Shown one piece after another: positions 24,966 through 33,671 of a DNA stretch of 64,000 bases. The translations under genes and the position numbers were made by a program. The DNA is from JANQPX01 sp039197065 (GTDB lineage: Bacteria > Pseudomonadota > Alphaproteobacteria > Geminicoccales > Geminicoccaceae). Location of the stretch: contig JBCCUL010000001.1 in assembly GCA_039197065.1 (NCBI GenBank), positions 372,001 to 436,000 of the forward strand, given 5' to 3'. The notes beneath the pieces were generated by a model. That model worked only from the letters and a program-made list of their open reading frames with translations, was not told where the DNA came from and ran no database searches. Each line of letters starts with the position of its first letter. The first letter of the stretch is position 1.

Positions 24966-25006
24966 TGTAAACTTTGATTGACACATCTTTGTGTCAAATT
25001 TAGCAT
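24966..25006 (+). promoter_or_regulatory. bchG promoter with PpsR-type operator
   Basis: A perfect TGT-N12-ACA site (24966-24983) ends in the -35 hexamer TTGACA (24978-24983); 17 bp later is the -10 TAGCAT (25001-25006). A second palindrome, TTGACACATCTTTGTGTCAA (24978-24997), overlaps the same -35 box. The arrangement mirrors the bchF promoter and suggests strong PpsR control. Confidence 0.75.
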
Positions 25007-25040
25007 GATTCCAGACGTCAGCTGACAGGGGGACGCGGGT

Positions 25041-25910
25041 TTGCCGGCGTTTCTGGAACTTCTCAAACCGATCACCTGGTTTCCGCCGATGTGGGCCTTT
25101 GCCTGCGGCGTGGTTTCCTCCGGCCTGCCGATGGCGGAGCGCTGGGCGTTCATCGTCATGGGTATTTTGCTCGCTGGACCCTTGGTGTGCGGCACCAGCC
25201 AAGCGGTCAATGACTGGTTCGATCGCCATGTCGATGCGATCAACGAACCGAACCGGCCCATACCGTCGGGCCGTCTGCCCGGGCGCACCGGTTTCTACAT
25301 CGCGATCATTTGGACGGCGCTGTCGCTGGTCGTCGCTTGGTGGCTCGGCCCCTGGGTTCTGGCCGCAGCGATCTTCGGCCTCACCGCGGCTTGGATGTAC
25401 AGCGCGCCGCCGTTTCGCCTGAAACAGAACGGCTGGTTCGGCAATACCGCCTGCGCGATCTGCTATGAAGGCCTGCCCTGGTTCACCGGCGCCGCCGTGA
25501 TGGCCGCCGCCTTTCCGGATTGGCGCATCATCACGATCGCAGCGCTCTATAGCTTCGGGGCGCATGGCATCATGACGCTCAACGACTTCAAGTCGGTGGA
25601 CGGCGACAAGGAGATGGGCGTCGATTCGTTGCCGGTCATCCTTGGCGTCGAGCGGGCGGTCAAGCTCGCCTGCATCGTCATGGCCGTCCCGCAGTTCGTC
25701 GTGGTCGCGCTTCTCTATAGCTGGGGCCAGCCGATCTACGCGCTCGCCGTCGCCGCGGTGCTCATGACCCAGCTTGTTCTGATGGCCAAGCTCCTGAAGC
25801 GGCCGAAGGAGCTGGCGCCCTGGTACAACGCCACGGGCATCACGCTCTATGTCAGCGGCATGCTGATCTCGGCGTTTGCGCTTCAGCCGATCTTGGAAGC
25901 CGCAACATGA
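25041..25910 (+). CDS. bchG: Bacteriochlorophyll synthase (bacteriochlorophyllide geranylgeranyl transferase)
   Basis: A 289-residue UbiA-family membrane prenyltransferase that esterifies bacteriochlorophyllide with geranylgeranyl or phytyl diphosphate. The Asp-rich motif NDWFDRHVDAINEPNRPIPSG and the second motif LNDFKSVDGDKEMGVDSLPV are intact. The start is a TTG at 25041 after GGGGGACG; an upstream ATG in the same frame (25005) is closed by a TGA after six codons, leaving a very short leader. The usual BchG N-terminus is some residues longer. First gene of the bchG-transporter-bchP unit. Confidence 0.94.
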   Translation: MPAFLELLKPITWFPPMWAFACGVVSSGLPMAERWAFIVMGILLAGPLVCGTSQAVNDWFDRHVDAINEPNRPIPSGRLPGRTGFYIAIIWTALSLVVAWWLGPWVLAAAIFGLTAAWMYSAPPFRLKQNGWFGNTACAICYEGLPWFTGAAVMAAAFPDWRIITIAALYSFGAHGIMTLNDFKSVDGDKEMGVDSLPVILGVERAVKLACIVMAVPQFVVVALLYSWGQPIYALAVAAVLMTQLVLMAKLLKRPKELAPWYNATGITLYVSGMLISAFALQPILEAAT

Positions 25911-25929
25911 TCAATCCGGAGGTCATCCT

Positions 25930-27300
25930 ATGACCCGCATTCATCATTTGGGCTGGTTCGGCATCGTTCGCCTCGGCCTGGTGCAGACAGCGCTCGGCGC
26001 CATCGTCGTGCTCACCACCTCGACGCTCAATCGCGTCATGGTGGTCGAATATGCGCTGCCCGCTATTCTCCCCGGCGCCCTGGTTGCGCTCCATTACGCC
26101 GTGCAGCTATCGCGTCCCGCCATGGGCCACGGCTCCGACGTCGGCGGCAGGCGCACGCCCTGGATCATCGGCGGCATGGCCTGCCTCGCCTTGGGCGGTG
26201 TGCTGGCCGCACTCGCGACAGCCCTGATGGAAAGCCAGACGCTCTACGGCATCCTTCTCGCGGTGATCGCCTTCATCATGATCGGTGCCGGCGTCGGTGC
26301 ATCGGGGACGACTCTGCTCGCCCTTCTCGCCAAGCGCGTCGACCCGAAACGCCGCGCTGCTGCCGCCACCATCGTCTGGGTGATGATGATCGTCGGCTTC
26401 GTAATCACCGCGGGCACCGCTGGCCATTTCCTCGATCCCTATTCGTCCACGCGCCTGGTGGTCGTCACCAGCACCGTCGCCGTCTCGGCGTTTTTCCTGA
26501 CGCTCCTGGCCGTCTACCGCATCGAGCCGCACGAGCCGTACGACGGCAGCGTTGACTTAAAAGGTGGAACGGCGACTGTCGACGACGCACCGAAAGCCGC
26601 CTTTCGCGAAGCGTTAGCTGAGGTCTGGGCCGATCCGGAAGCGAAAAAATTCACGATCTTCGTGTTTTTCTCGATGCTCGCCTACAACACTCAGGATCTG
26701 ATCCTGGAGCCGTTCGCGGGCTCGGTCTTCGGCATGACGCCGGGTCAGTCGACGCAGCTTGCCGGCATGCAGCATGGCGGCGTGCTCGCCGGCATGATCC
26801 TGGTGGCGGTGGCGGCGAGCGCCATCGGCGGGCGCATTCTCGGCTCTCTTAAGATGTGGACGGTCGGCGGCTGTATCGCCTCCGGCATCGCGCTCATCGT
26901 TCTCGCCATCGGCGGCCTCTACGCGCCGACCTTCCCAATAAAGGCATCCGTGTTCGCGCTCGGCTTTGCGAACGGCGCCTTCGCCGTCGCTGCGATCGCC
27001 TCGATGATGAACCTCGCAGGCGAGGGCAAGACCAAGCGCGAGGGCATGCGCATGGGCCTTTGGGGCGCATCCCAGGCGATCGCCTTCGGGCTCGGCGGCT
27101 TCCTCGGCACGGTGGCGATCGACATCACCCGCGCTGTCTTCGAGAACACCGCCGTCGCCTATGGCGTCGTTTTCCTCGGCGAAGCGCTGATCTTCCTCAT
27201 CGCAGCCAAACTGGCCATGTCCATCAAGCAGCCGAACGCAGCCACAGGCGCCGTGCGCACCACCACACCGGGCGAGGGCTATCTCGCCGGCCTCGGGTAA
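25930..27300 (+). CDS. PucC-family transporter between bchG and bchP
   Basis: A 456-residue major-facilitator-type protein of the BCD (bacteriochlorophyll delivery) family, equivalent to orf428 of Rhodobacter capsulatus. It shares with LhaA the start RLGLVQTALGAIVVLTTSTLNRVMVVEY and the loop RPAMGHGSDVGGRRTPW. The ATG at 25930 follows GGAGG. The likely role is handling or export of pigment to the light-harvesting complexes, by analogy. It lies 19 bp after bchG and 21 bp before bchP. Confidence 0.9.
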   Translation: MTRIHHLGWFGIVRLGLVQTALGAIVVLTTSTLNRVMVVEYALPAILPGALVALHYAVQLSRPAMGHGSDVGGRRTPWIIGGMACLALGGVLAALATALMESQTLYGILLAVIAFIMIGAGVGASGTTLLALLAKRVDPKRRAAAATIVWVMMIVGFVITAGTAGHFLDPYSSTRLVVVTSTVAVSAFFLTLLAVYRIEPHEPYDGSVDLKGGTATVDDAPKAAFREALAEVWADPEAKKFTIFVFFSMLAYNTQDLILEPFAGSVFGMTPGQSTQLAGMQHGGVLAGMILVAVAASAIGGRILGSLKMWTVGGCIASGIALIVLAIGGLYAPTFPIKASVFALGFANGAFAVAAIASMMNLAGEGKTKREGMRMGLWGASQAIAFGLGGFLGTVAIDITRAVFENTAVAYGVVFLGEALIFLIAAKLAMSIKQPNAATGAVRTTTPGEGYLAGLG

Positions 27301-27321
27301 TTTCTTCAGGGATCTCTTGAG

Positions 27322-28521
27322 ATGTCAGAAATCTATGACGTTATCGTGGTTGGCGGAGGGCCTTCCGGCGCTACGGCGGCAACGGAACTGGCTCGGCAAG
27401 GCTACGCCGTGGCCCTCCTCGATCGCGCCGGGCGGATCAAGCCCTGCGGCGGCGCCATCCCGCCCCGGCTGATTGAGGACTACGCTATCCCGGACAGCCT
27501 CCTGGTCGCCAAGGTCAAGTCGGCACGGATGGTCGCGCCAAGTTCGAAGAATGTCGACATCCCCATCGAGGGCGGCTTCGTTGGCATGGTCGATCGGGAC
27601 GTTTTCGACGAGTGGCTGCGGGAGCGTGCGGCCGCAGCCGGCGCCACGCGCTATACCGGTACGTTCGAGCGCTTCGAACGCGACGATCTCGGCCGGCCCC
27701 TGATCCATTATCGGCCGGAAGGCGGGGAGCGTCGTGGCGGCGATCTGGAGACGATCCGTGCGAAAGCCGTGATCGGCGCCGATGGCGCGCGCTCCAAGGT
27801 CGGACGCCAGACGATCGAGGGCGCCGAGCGTACGCCCTGCGTCTTCGCCTATCACGAAATCATCAAGTCGCCCGAAGAGGGCACCGGCGCCGATTTCGAC
27901 GGCACGCGTTGCGACGTCATCTATAACGGCACCTATTCACCGGACTTTTACAGCTGGGTCTTCCCCCATGGAAAATGCACCAGCATCGGCACCGGCTCGG
28001 CGAACAAGGGCTTTTCTCTGCGCGGCTCGGTCGAGGCCTTCCGCAAGGCAAACGGCATGGCGGACTGTGAGACCATCCGTAAGGAAGGCGCCCCGATCCC
28101 GCTGAAGCCTCTAAAGCGCTGGGACAATGGCCGGGACGTGCTGCTTGCCGGCGACGCCGCCGGCGTGGTCGCCCCGTCATCGGGCGAGGGCATCTATTAC
28201 GCCATGGTCGCCGGCAGCGAGGCGGCGCTGGCGGTCGGCGAGTTCCTTGCATCCGGAGATGCAAGAGCGCTCATGAGCGCGAGAAAACGGTTCATGAAGA
28301 GCCATGGCAACGTTTTCCGCGTCCTCGGCATGATGCAGCACTACTGGTATTCGTCCGACAACCGCCGCGAGCGCTTCGTCAAGATCTGCAACGACAAAGA
28401 CGTTCAGAAGCTCACCTTCGACGCCTATATGACCAAGCGCCTGGTGCGCGCTAAGCCCATGGCCCATATCCGCATCTTCTTCAAAAACATCGCCCACCTC
28501 ACCGGCCTCGCCCCCACCTAG
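27322..28521 (+). CDS. bchP: Geranylgeranyl reductase
   Basis: A 399-residue flavoprotein that reduces the geranylgeranyl tail of bacteriochlorophyll to phytyl. The FAD motif VVGGGPSGATAATELARQG, the GG-reductase motif KPCGGAIPPRL and the second FAD motif DVLLAGDAAGVVAPSSGEGIYYAM are all clear. Last gene of the bchG unit; its TAG stop opens a small hairpin. Confidence 0.95.
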   Translation: MSEIYDVIVVGGGPSGATAATELARQGYAVALLDRAGRIKPCGGAIPPRLIEDYAIPDSLLVAKVKSARMVAPSSKNVDIPIEGGFVGMVDRDVFDEWLRERAAAAGATRYTGTFERFERDDLGRPLIHYRPEGGERRGGDLETIRAKAVIGADGARSKVGRQTIEGAERTPCVFAYHEIIKSPEEGTGADFDGTRCDVIYNGTYSPDFYSWVFPHGKCTSIGTGSANKGFSLRGSVEAFRKANGMADCETIRKEGAPIPLKPLKRWDNGRDVLLAGDAAGVVAPSSGEGIYYAMVAGSEAALAVGEFLASGDARALMSARKRFMKSHGNVFRVLGMMQHYWYSSDNRRERFVKICNDKDVQKLTFDAYMTKRLVRAKPMAHIRIFFKNIAHLTGLAPT

Positions 28522-28536
28522 CGGCGACGCGCCGCT
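28520..28536 (+). other. Hairpin starting inside the bchP stop codon
   Basis: AGCGGCG and CGCCGCT form a perfect 7-bp stem around an ACG triloop, beginning at the second base of the TAG stop. Similar triloop hairpins overlap the TAG stops of rpe (32024), the SDR gene (minus strand, 32912) and the betaine-binding gene (42703). No T tract follows. Confidence 0.5.
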
Positions 28537-28580
28537 CCGTTGACTTGGGTTGGTGTTTGTACGTTGCAGAGGTGATTTGA

Positions 28581-28856
28581 TTGGAAGCGTTATTTGAAAG
28601 TGGCGTCGTCGTTGTGATCATTTTGATCCTGGTGGCGATCGAGGCGATCGTTCTTCTTGTCTTTCAAAAGAAAACCGGGCGCGGCATCGCGGCCGTCCCG
28701 ATGCTCGCCAATCTGGTCGCGGGCGGCTGCCTGATGCTGGCGATTCGCTCAGCCCTTCTGGATCATCCCTGGACCTGGACCGGCGCTTTCATGGCGATGG
28801 CGCTCCTAGCCCATCTCATCGATTTCGGAAGCCGCATCGGCCGCGACACGGGATGA
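28581..28856 (+). CDS. Small membrane protein
   Basis: A 91-residue protein with three hydrophobic segments (about 8-27, 41-58, 67-83) and the motif AIEAIVLLVFQKKTGRG. I do not recognise the family. It starts with TTG at 28581 after AGAGGTG and overlaps the next gene as ATGA, so both are translated together. The place after bchP, where some phototrophs carry idi, suggests a photosynthesis or membrane role without proving it. Confidence 0.6.
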   Translation: MEALFESGVVVVIILILVAIEAIVLLVFQKKTGRGIAAVPMLANLVAGGCLMLAIRSALLDHPWTWTGAFMAMALLAHLIDFGSRIGRDTG

Positions 28857-29308
28857 TCAAACGTTTGCGGCTTGAAGACTTCTTCGACCGGCCGACCACA
28901 GCCTACGGCGTTTTTCAAGATCGTTTCAGCAGACCCCGACGCCTGTTCGAGGCGGATGTTCTGCCGACCTTCAAGCAAGGTCTCCTGACGCTCGAGGAGC
29001 ATTTCACCTTCGATGACGGTGTCCGGGAGGAACGCATCTGGAAAATCCGGCCTGAGGGTCGCGACGCCTATCGAGCCACAGCGAACGGCGTCATCGGCGA
29101 AGCCATCGGCATGATGGAAGGGAACGCGCTCCACTGGCACTACACCTTCGCCCTCGATATCGGCCCACGCGTCCTGAACGTGCAGTTCGACGACTGGATG
29201 TGCCCGGCCGGCGAAGCGACGCTGATCAATCGCGCCACCATCAGAAAATGGGGCGTTCGGATCGGCGAGCTGACCCTCGTCTTTGTCAAACCGCCGATTG
29301 ACAGTTGA
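28853..29308 (+). CDS. DUF3833-family protein
   Basis: A 151-residue protein with the DUF3833 pattern: EDFFDRPTTAYGVFQDRFSR, LEEHFTFDDGVREERIWKI, MEGNALHWHYTF and a closing beta-rich part. It lacks the lipoprotein signal found in many DUF3833 members, so it is probably cytosolic or bound to its small membrane partner encoded just upstream. Function unknown. Confidence 0.65.
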   Translation: MIKRLRLEDFFDRPTTAYGVFQDRFSRPRRLFEADVLPTFKQGLLTLEEHFTFDDGVREERIWKIRPEGRDAYRATANGVIGEAIGMMEGNALHWHYTFALDIGPRVLNVQFDDWMCPAGEATLINRATIRKWGVRIGELTLVFVKPPIDS

Positions 29309-29422
29309 TGTCGGCCGATCAATTGGACATGAAGTAGGGCGTCACGGAGACACTGCCGCCTTATGATGAGCTGCCCGGCAACGGGGCGATCGGGCGGCGT
29401 GATGATGACGTAGGGGGAATTC

Positions 29423-30445
29423 TTGAAGAACGGCATCATCGAGGATGACGTCATCGATCTTGGGACCGCTCTCGATCAATGGGCGGCGGGCCAGCCGGCG
29501 CGCGCCGCCATCGGCGACATGATCGCCTCGATTGCGGCTGTCGCCGTCGATCTCGAACAACGCATCGCCAAAGGCGAGCTTTGCGATGCGCCGACCGATG
29601 GCGACCGAAGGAAGACACTCGATGCCATCGCCGAGGACATGCTGGTCGCCGCCTTGTCGGACGCGCCGATCGCGATAATCGGATCTGCGGCGCGCGAAAA
29701 GGCAATTATCCTCGATCCATCGGCCAGCTTCGCGCTCACGCTGTCGCCACTCGACGGCGCATCGAATATCGACACCAACATCCCCGCCGGCACGATTTTT
29801 TCCATCCTGCTGATCAGCGACGGCGACCATATGGCGGAGGCTCTGCTGCAGCCGGGGAACAGGCAGCTGGCCGCCGGTTTCATCCTCTACGGGCCGAAAA
29901 CCAGCCTTGCGCTGACCTTGGGCGACGGCGCCGCTATCTATACGCTCGATCGCACCGAAGGCGTTTTCAGCCGCTCCAGGCGCCAGGTGCAGATTGCAGC
30001 GGAGAGTAGTTCCGAATACGCGATCGACGCATCCGCCTACCGCCGTTGGGAAGCGCCGATGCGCGCCTATGTCGACGACGTCGCCGGCGGCGAGCGCATC
30101 GATATGCGCTGGATCGGCTCACCGGTCGCGGAGGCCTATCGCATCCTGATCCGCGGCGGACTGTTCCTTTGCCCCGGCGATCACCGAGACGGACATGAGA
30201 AGAGCTGTCCCCGCCTGGTCTGCTTGGCTAATCCACTGGCCATCGTGATCGAGCAGGCGGGCGGTCTCGCCACCGACGGTGAGAACCGCATCCTCGACTT
30301 GAAGCCGAAAACACTGCACCAAAGGGTGTCGCTGGTGTTCGGATCAAAGCCCATGGTCGAGCGCGTCAGAGGCTTTCACGACGGGACGCTGCGGCTCGGC
30401 GAGCGCTCGCCGCTTTTCGGCCGTCGCGGCCTCTTTAGGCCCTGA
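29423..30445 (+). CDS. cbbF: Class 1 fructose-1,6-bisphosphatase-like protein with altered metal site
   Basis: A 340-residue homologue of Calvin-cycle FBPase, which would dephosphorylate fructose-1,6- (and sedoheptulose-1,7-) bisphosphate. The fold is well supported: SPLDGASNIDTNIPAGTIFSIL, RWIGSPVAEAYRILIRGGLFLCPGD, and IVIEQAGGLATDG with ILDLKPKTLHQRV. However, the normal DPLDG motif reads SPLDG (Ser108), and the ASEE metal-ligand motif reads AARE (about 89-92), so at least two Mg ligands of the family are lost. It may be inactive, altered or regulatory. Start is TTG after AGGGGG. Next gene is cbbP, 11 bp on. Confidence 0.8.
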   Translation: MKNGIIEDDVIDLGTALDQWAAGQPARAAIGDMIASIAAVAVDLEQRIAKGELCDAPTDGDRRKTLDAIAEDMLVAALSDAPIAIIGSAAREKAIILDPSASFALTLSPLDGASNIDTNIPAGTIFSILLISDGDHMAEALLQPGNRQLAAGFILYGPKTSLALTLGDGAAIYTLDRTEGVFSRSRRQVQIAAESSSEYAIDASAYRRWEAPMRAYVDDVAGGERIDMRWIGSPVAEAYRILIRGGLFLCPGDHRDGHEKSCPRLVCLANPLAIVIEQAGGLATDGENRILDLKPKTLHQRVSLVFGSKPMVERVRGFHDGTLRLGERSPLFGRRGLFRP

Positions 30446-30456
30446 GGAAGAGCTCG

Positions 30457-31332
30457 ATGTCCAGGCGCCACCCCATCATCTCCGTGACCGGCTCGTCAGG
30501 TGCTGGAACGACCACGGTCAAGCACACCTTCGGCCAGATCTTCAGGCGTGAGAAGATCACGGCTGCGATGATCGAGGGCGACGCCTTCCACCGTTACGAC
30601 CGGGCCGGGATGAAACAGGCGATCGCCGACGCGGCGGCTGGCGGCAACCGAAATTTCAGCCATTTCGGCATCGAGGCCAATCTTCTCAAGGAACTCGAAG
30701 CCGCATTTAGGACCTATGGCGAAACCGGGACCGGCAAAACCCGGCACTATGTCCACGACGAGGAGGAGGCCCAGCGCTACGGCGCGCCGCCCGGCATCTT
30801 CACCCCATGGCGCGACTTCGCCGAAGATACGGATCTCCTGTTCTACGAGGGCCTGCACGGCGCCGTGGTCACCGATGAGGTCGACATCGCGAAATACGCC
30901 GATCTCAAGATCGGTGTGGTGCCGGTGATCAATCTCGAATGGATTCAAAAGATCCACCGGGACAAGGCGGAGCGCGGCCACAGCGCCGAGACGGTATCCG
31001 ATACGATCCTCAGGCGCATGCCTGATTATGTCGAGGTGATCTGCCCGCAATTCACCGAGACCGACATCAACTTCCAGCGCGTGCCGATCGTCGATACCTC
31101 CAACCCCTTCATCGCCCGCTGGATTCCGACCGCCGATGAATCGATGGTGGTCATCCGTTTCAAGGATCCGCACGGCATCGATTTCTCCTATCTGACGTCG
31201 ATGCTAAAAGGCAGTTTCATGTCGCGCGCCAACTCGATCGTGATCCCCGGCGGCAAGCTCGACCTCGCCATGCAGCTCATCCTGACCCCGATGATCCTGC
31301 GACTGGTCGAGCGCAACCGGCGTGTGTCCTGA
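30457..31332 (+). CDS. cbbP: Phosphoribulokinase
   Basis: A 291-residue class I kinase that makes ribulose-1,5-bisphosphate from ribulose-5-phosphate and ATP, a reaction used only for CO2 fixation. The P-loop GSSGAGTTTVKHTF, the catalytic region EGDAFHRYDRAGMK, FYEGLHGAVV and the RubisCO-type lengths fit proteobacterial CbbP. No RubisCO gene is in the window, so it must be elsewhere. Confidence 0.95.
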   Translation: MSRRHPIISVTGSSGAGTTTVKHTFGQIFRREKITAAMIEGDAFHRYDRAGMKQAIADAAAGGNRNFSHFGIEANLLKELEAAFRTYGETGTGKTRHYVHDEEEAQRYGAPPGIFTPWRDFAEDTDLLFYEGLHGAVVTDEVDIAKYADLKIGVVPVINLEWIQKIHRDKAERGHSAETVSDTILRRMPDYVEVICPQFTETDINFQRVPIVDTSNPFIARWIPTADESMVVIRFKDPHGIDFSYLTSMLKGSFMSRANSIVIPGGKLDLAMQLILTPMILRLVERNRRVS

Positions 31333-31378
31333 ACGAGGGCGGCGGACTGAACCGATCACGCATGATGAAAGAGAAAGA

Positions 31379-32026
31379 ATGACCAGACCAACCCTGATCG
31401 CCCCGTCGATCCTCGCCGCCGATTTCGCCAGGCTCGGGGAGGAGGTGCGTCGGGTCGACGAGGCGGGTGCCGATTGGCTTCATCTGGACGTCATGGATGG
31501 CCATTTCGTGCCCAACATCACCTTCGGCCCCGATGTGGTGAAGGCGATCCGCCCTTGCTCGTCGAAGAAATTCGACTGCCACCTGATGATCGCCCCCGCC
31601 GATCCCTTCATCGAGGCCTTTGCCAAGGCCGGGGCGGATTTGATCACGGTGCATGCGGAGGCAGGCCCGCATCTCGACCGCTCGCTGCAGATGATCAAAG
31701 GCCTCGGCAAGCAGGCCGGCGTTTCCCTCTGCCCGGCAACGCCGATCAGCGCCGTCGAATATGTGCTCGACAAGCTCGATCTCATCCTGGTGATGACGGT
31801 CAATCCGGGCTTCGGCGGCCAGCGCTTCATCGAAGCCATGCTCGACAAACTGCGTTCGCTCCGCGAGTTGATCGGCGATCGCGACATCCACATCCAGGTC
31901 GACGGCGGCATCAACCCCGAAACCGCACCTCTCGCAGCCGACGCCGGCGCCGACGTGCTGGTCGCAGGCTCCGCCATCTTCAACAAACCCGACTACGCCG
32001 AAGCCATCCGCTCCCTTCGAAGCTAG
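31379..32026 (+). CDS. rpe: Ribulose-phosphate 3-epimerase
   Basis: A 215-residue TIM-barrel epimerase converting ribulose-5-phosphate and xylulose-5-phosphate. Signature parts: APSILAADFARLGEEV, DWLHLDVMDGHFVPNITFGP, MTVNPGFGGQRF and QVDGGINPETA with metal- and proton-transfer residues intact. The ATG at 31379 follows AAAGAGAAAG. Third gene of the cbb unit, 46 bp after cbbP. Its TAG stop starts a small hairpin. Confidence 0.95.
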   Translation: MTRPTLIAPSILAADFARLGEEVRRVDEAGADWLHLDVMDGHFVPNITFGPDVVKAIRPCSSKKFDCHLMIAPADPFIEAFAKAGADLITVHAEAGPHLDRSLQMIKGLGKQAGVSLCPATPISAVEYVLDKLDLILVMTVNPGFGGQRFIEAMLDKLRSLRELIGDRDIHIQVDGGINPETAPLAADAGADVLVAGSAIFNKPDYAEAIRSLRS

Positions 32027-32055
32027 TGGTGTGACCAGGTCATGTGGTTCAACCA
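32027..32055. promoter_or_regulatory. Tandem TGGT-N3-ACCA palindromes after rpe
   Basis: Two exact matches to the FadR/LldR-type GntR consensus TGGT-N3-ACCA lie at 32027-32037 and 32045-32055, 18 bp apart; the second extends to ATGTGGTTCAACCACAT. There is no plus-strand gene downstream for 2 kb, so the target is unclear. The first may instead be only the stop-codon hairpin. Confidence 0.3.
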
Positions 32056-32250
32056 CATCATTTGGTTCCCTCTGCCATCGCCAAGATCGAAGGTACGCCG
32101 CCATTTTCTTAGAGTCTGGTGGAACCTTTTGTATCAAAGGTACCGCTAGGCTCAAAACCCCAAGCCACGTCTTCTCTGTCTTTCGATCACTCTCGGGTCC
32201 ACGTCATCATCTTCATAGGACGTTAACGTCTGTCTGCGACCATCGCGCTC

Positions 32251-32329
32251 TGGTCCATGCGATCCTGGGAGTCCAAGCCTCGCCAGAAACTGCTTGCGGG
32301 CGAGCGGATTCCCAGGATCGCATGGACCA
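32251..32329 (+). repeat. Palindromic repeat family B, copy B1
   Basis: A 79-bp element with perfect 20-bp inverted arms (TGGTCCATGCGATCCTGGGA at 32251-32270 and its complement at 32310-32329) around a roughly 39-bp centre. TTAA motifs stand on both sides at 32223 and 32354. Taken as the reference orientation. Confidence 0.9.
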
Positions 32330-32639
32330 GGTCATGACCATGACACGGGTGAGTTAACAATCGATGAAGAGCTGCTCTCTTGACAGCAGCTTGTCTGGCA
32401 TCGGCGCCTTACTGCACTGCTGAGTACAACCCCTGCCAAAGCTGATTGGGTTTCGATCCTATCTCCACGTCGAGATCGGCGGTATGCATCAACTGCTTTG
32501 GAAGCTAATAGCAAAACCATCTGTTTCAAACGCACCACTGGAGCGATATGAGATCAGGCTGGTTCAGCCCTGATCCTTCGGCGGCCGGCCAAAGAGCGCT
32601 TTATGAATTCTTAACTTCTCTCCGTCAGACTCCGTTTTT

Positions 32640-32718
32640 TGGTCCATGCGGTCCTGGGAATCCGCCCGCCCGCAAGCAAGTTCCGGCGAGGCTCGGATTC
32701 CCAGGATCGCATGGACCA
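32640..32718 (-). repeat. Palindromic repeat family B, copy B2
   Basis: Same 79-bp length as B1 but in opposite orientation: its centre is close to the reverse complement of the B1 centre. One arm has a single change (GCGGTCC for GCGATCC). TTAA motifs at 32611 and 32744. Confidence 0.9.
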
Positions 32719-32909
32719 GAGCCGCATTGTTACGCCAAAGCCCTTAAGAAACGGTGATGTTCTCCCGACCACATGTGACCCAGCCCTATCTGACTCCGCT
32801 CCGGGCTTCCCGGCGACAAACCTCTTTCACCCAACAAAAAACCGCATACCCATCAACAACCAGGCTCGTTCTTCGAAGACGCCCCAAAGTCAATGATGCG
32901 GTCACACCG

Positions 32910-33671
32910 CTAGAGGCCGCCGCCGATGCGGAGGCTGGTGCAGGTGGTGTAGCTTGCGGCGTCGGAGGCGAGCCAGAGGATGGCTTCCGCGATGTCTTCC
33001 GGCGTGGCGACACGGCCAAGCGGCACTTTCTTGGCGACCATCGCCGGACGATCGGGATTGCCGGCGCGTGCGTGGATTTCGGTGTCCGTGGTGCCGGCCT
33101 GAACGGCGTTCACGCGGATGCCCTCCGCCGCCACTTCCTTGCCGAGCCCGAGGGTGAAGGTCTCGATCGCCCCCTTGGAGGCGGCGTAATGCACATATTC
33201 GCCGGCACTGCCGAGGGTGGCCGCGATCGAGGAGAGGTTGACGATCACGCCGCCGGCGCCGCCCCGTTTCTTGGACATGCGCCTGACCGCTTCCTGGGCG
33301 CAGTAGATGCTGCCATAGACATTGACGGCGAATGTCTTCTCTAGGACCTCAGGTTCGAGTGCTTCGATCGTCGTCGTCTTGCCGACGATGCCCGCATTGT
33401 TCACCAGAAGATCGAGCCGCCCGAAGCTCTGATCGAAGGATTGAAACATGGCGGCGACTGCATCCCGATCGGCGATATCGGCCTTGAGCGGAGAGCTTTT
33501 CGCACCCTGTTCCCGACAGGCGGCTACGGTCGCCTCCGCCGCTGCATCGTCACCCACATAATTCACGCCGACGTCATAGCCGGCGCGCGCCGCAGCAATC
33601 GCGGTCGCCCTGCCGATACCGCGGCCGCCGCCGGTGATCAGCGCCGCACGGCGCTCCTTGGTGCCGCCCAT
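32910..33671 (-). CDS. Short-chain dehydrogenase/reductase
   Basis: A 253-residue SDR with the NAD(P) motif TGGGRGIGRA, NNAG, the catalytic Ser-Tyr-Lys set (NLSSIAATLG and YVHYAASKGAIE) and a closing TSLRIGGGL. The end matches the common sugar- or beta-ketoacyl-type SDRs; the substrate is unknown. The ATG at 33671 shares its A with the thioesterase TGA (TGATG), indicating translational coupling. Confidence 0.85.
   Translation of the reverse strand: MGGTKERRAALITGGGRGIGRATAIAAARAGYDVGVNYVGDDAAAEATVAACREQGAKSSPLKADIADRDAVAAMFQSFDQSFGRLDLLVNNAGIVGKTTTIEALEPEVLEKTFAVNVYGSIYCAQEAVRRMSKKRGGAGGVIVNLSSIAATLGSAGEYVHYAASKGAIETFTLGLGKEVAAEGIRVNAVQAGTTDTEIHARAGNPDRPAMVAKKVPLGRVATPEDIAEAILWLASDAASYTTCTSLRIGGGL

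Larger units (their letters stand above)
32056..32909. other. Long gene-free stretch with two family B repeats
   Basis: About 850 bp between the convergent rpe and SDR genes. It carries repeat copies B1 and B2 in opposite orientation with their flanking TTAA motifs. I see no convincing coding sequence, RNA gene or terminator with a T tract. Confidence 0.6.

Noticed and set aside
32031..32903. Several short frames between rpe and the SDR gene
   Set aside because: They lie largely in repeats B1/B2 and have no ribosome sites or family features.
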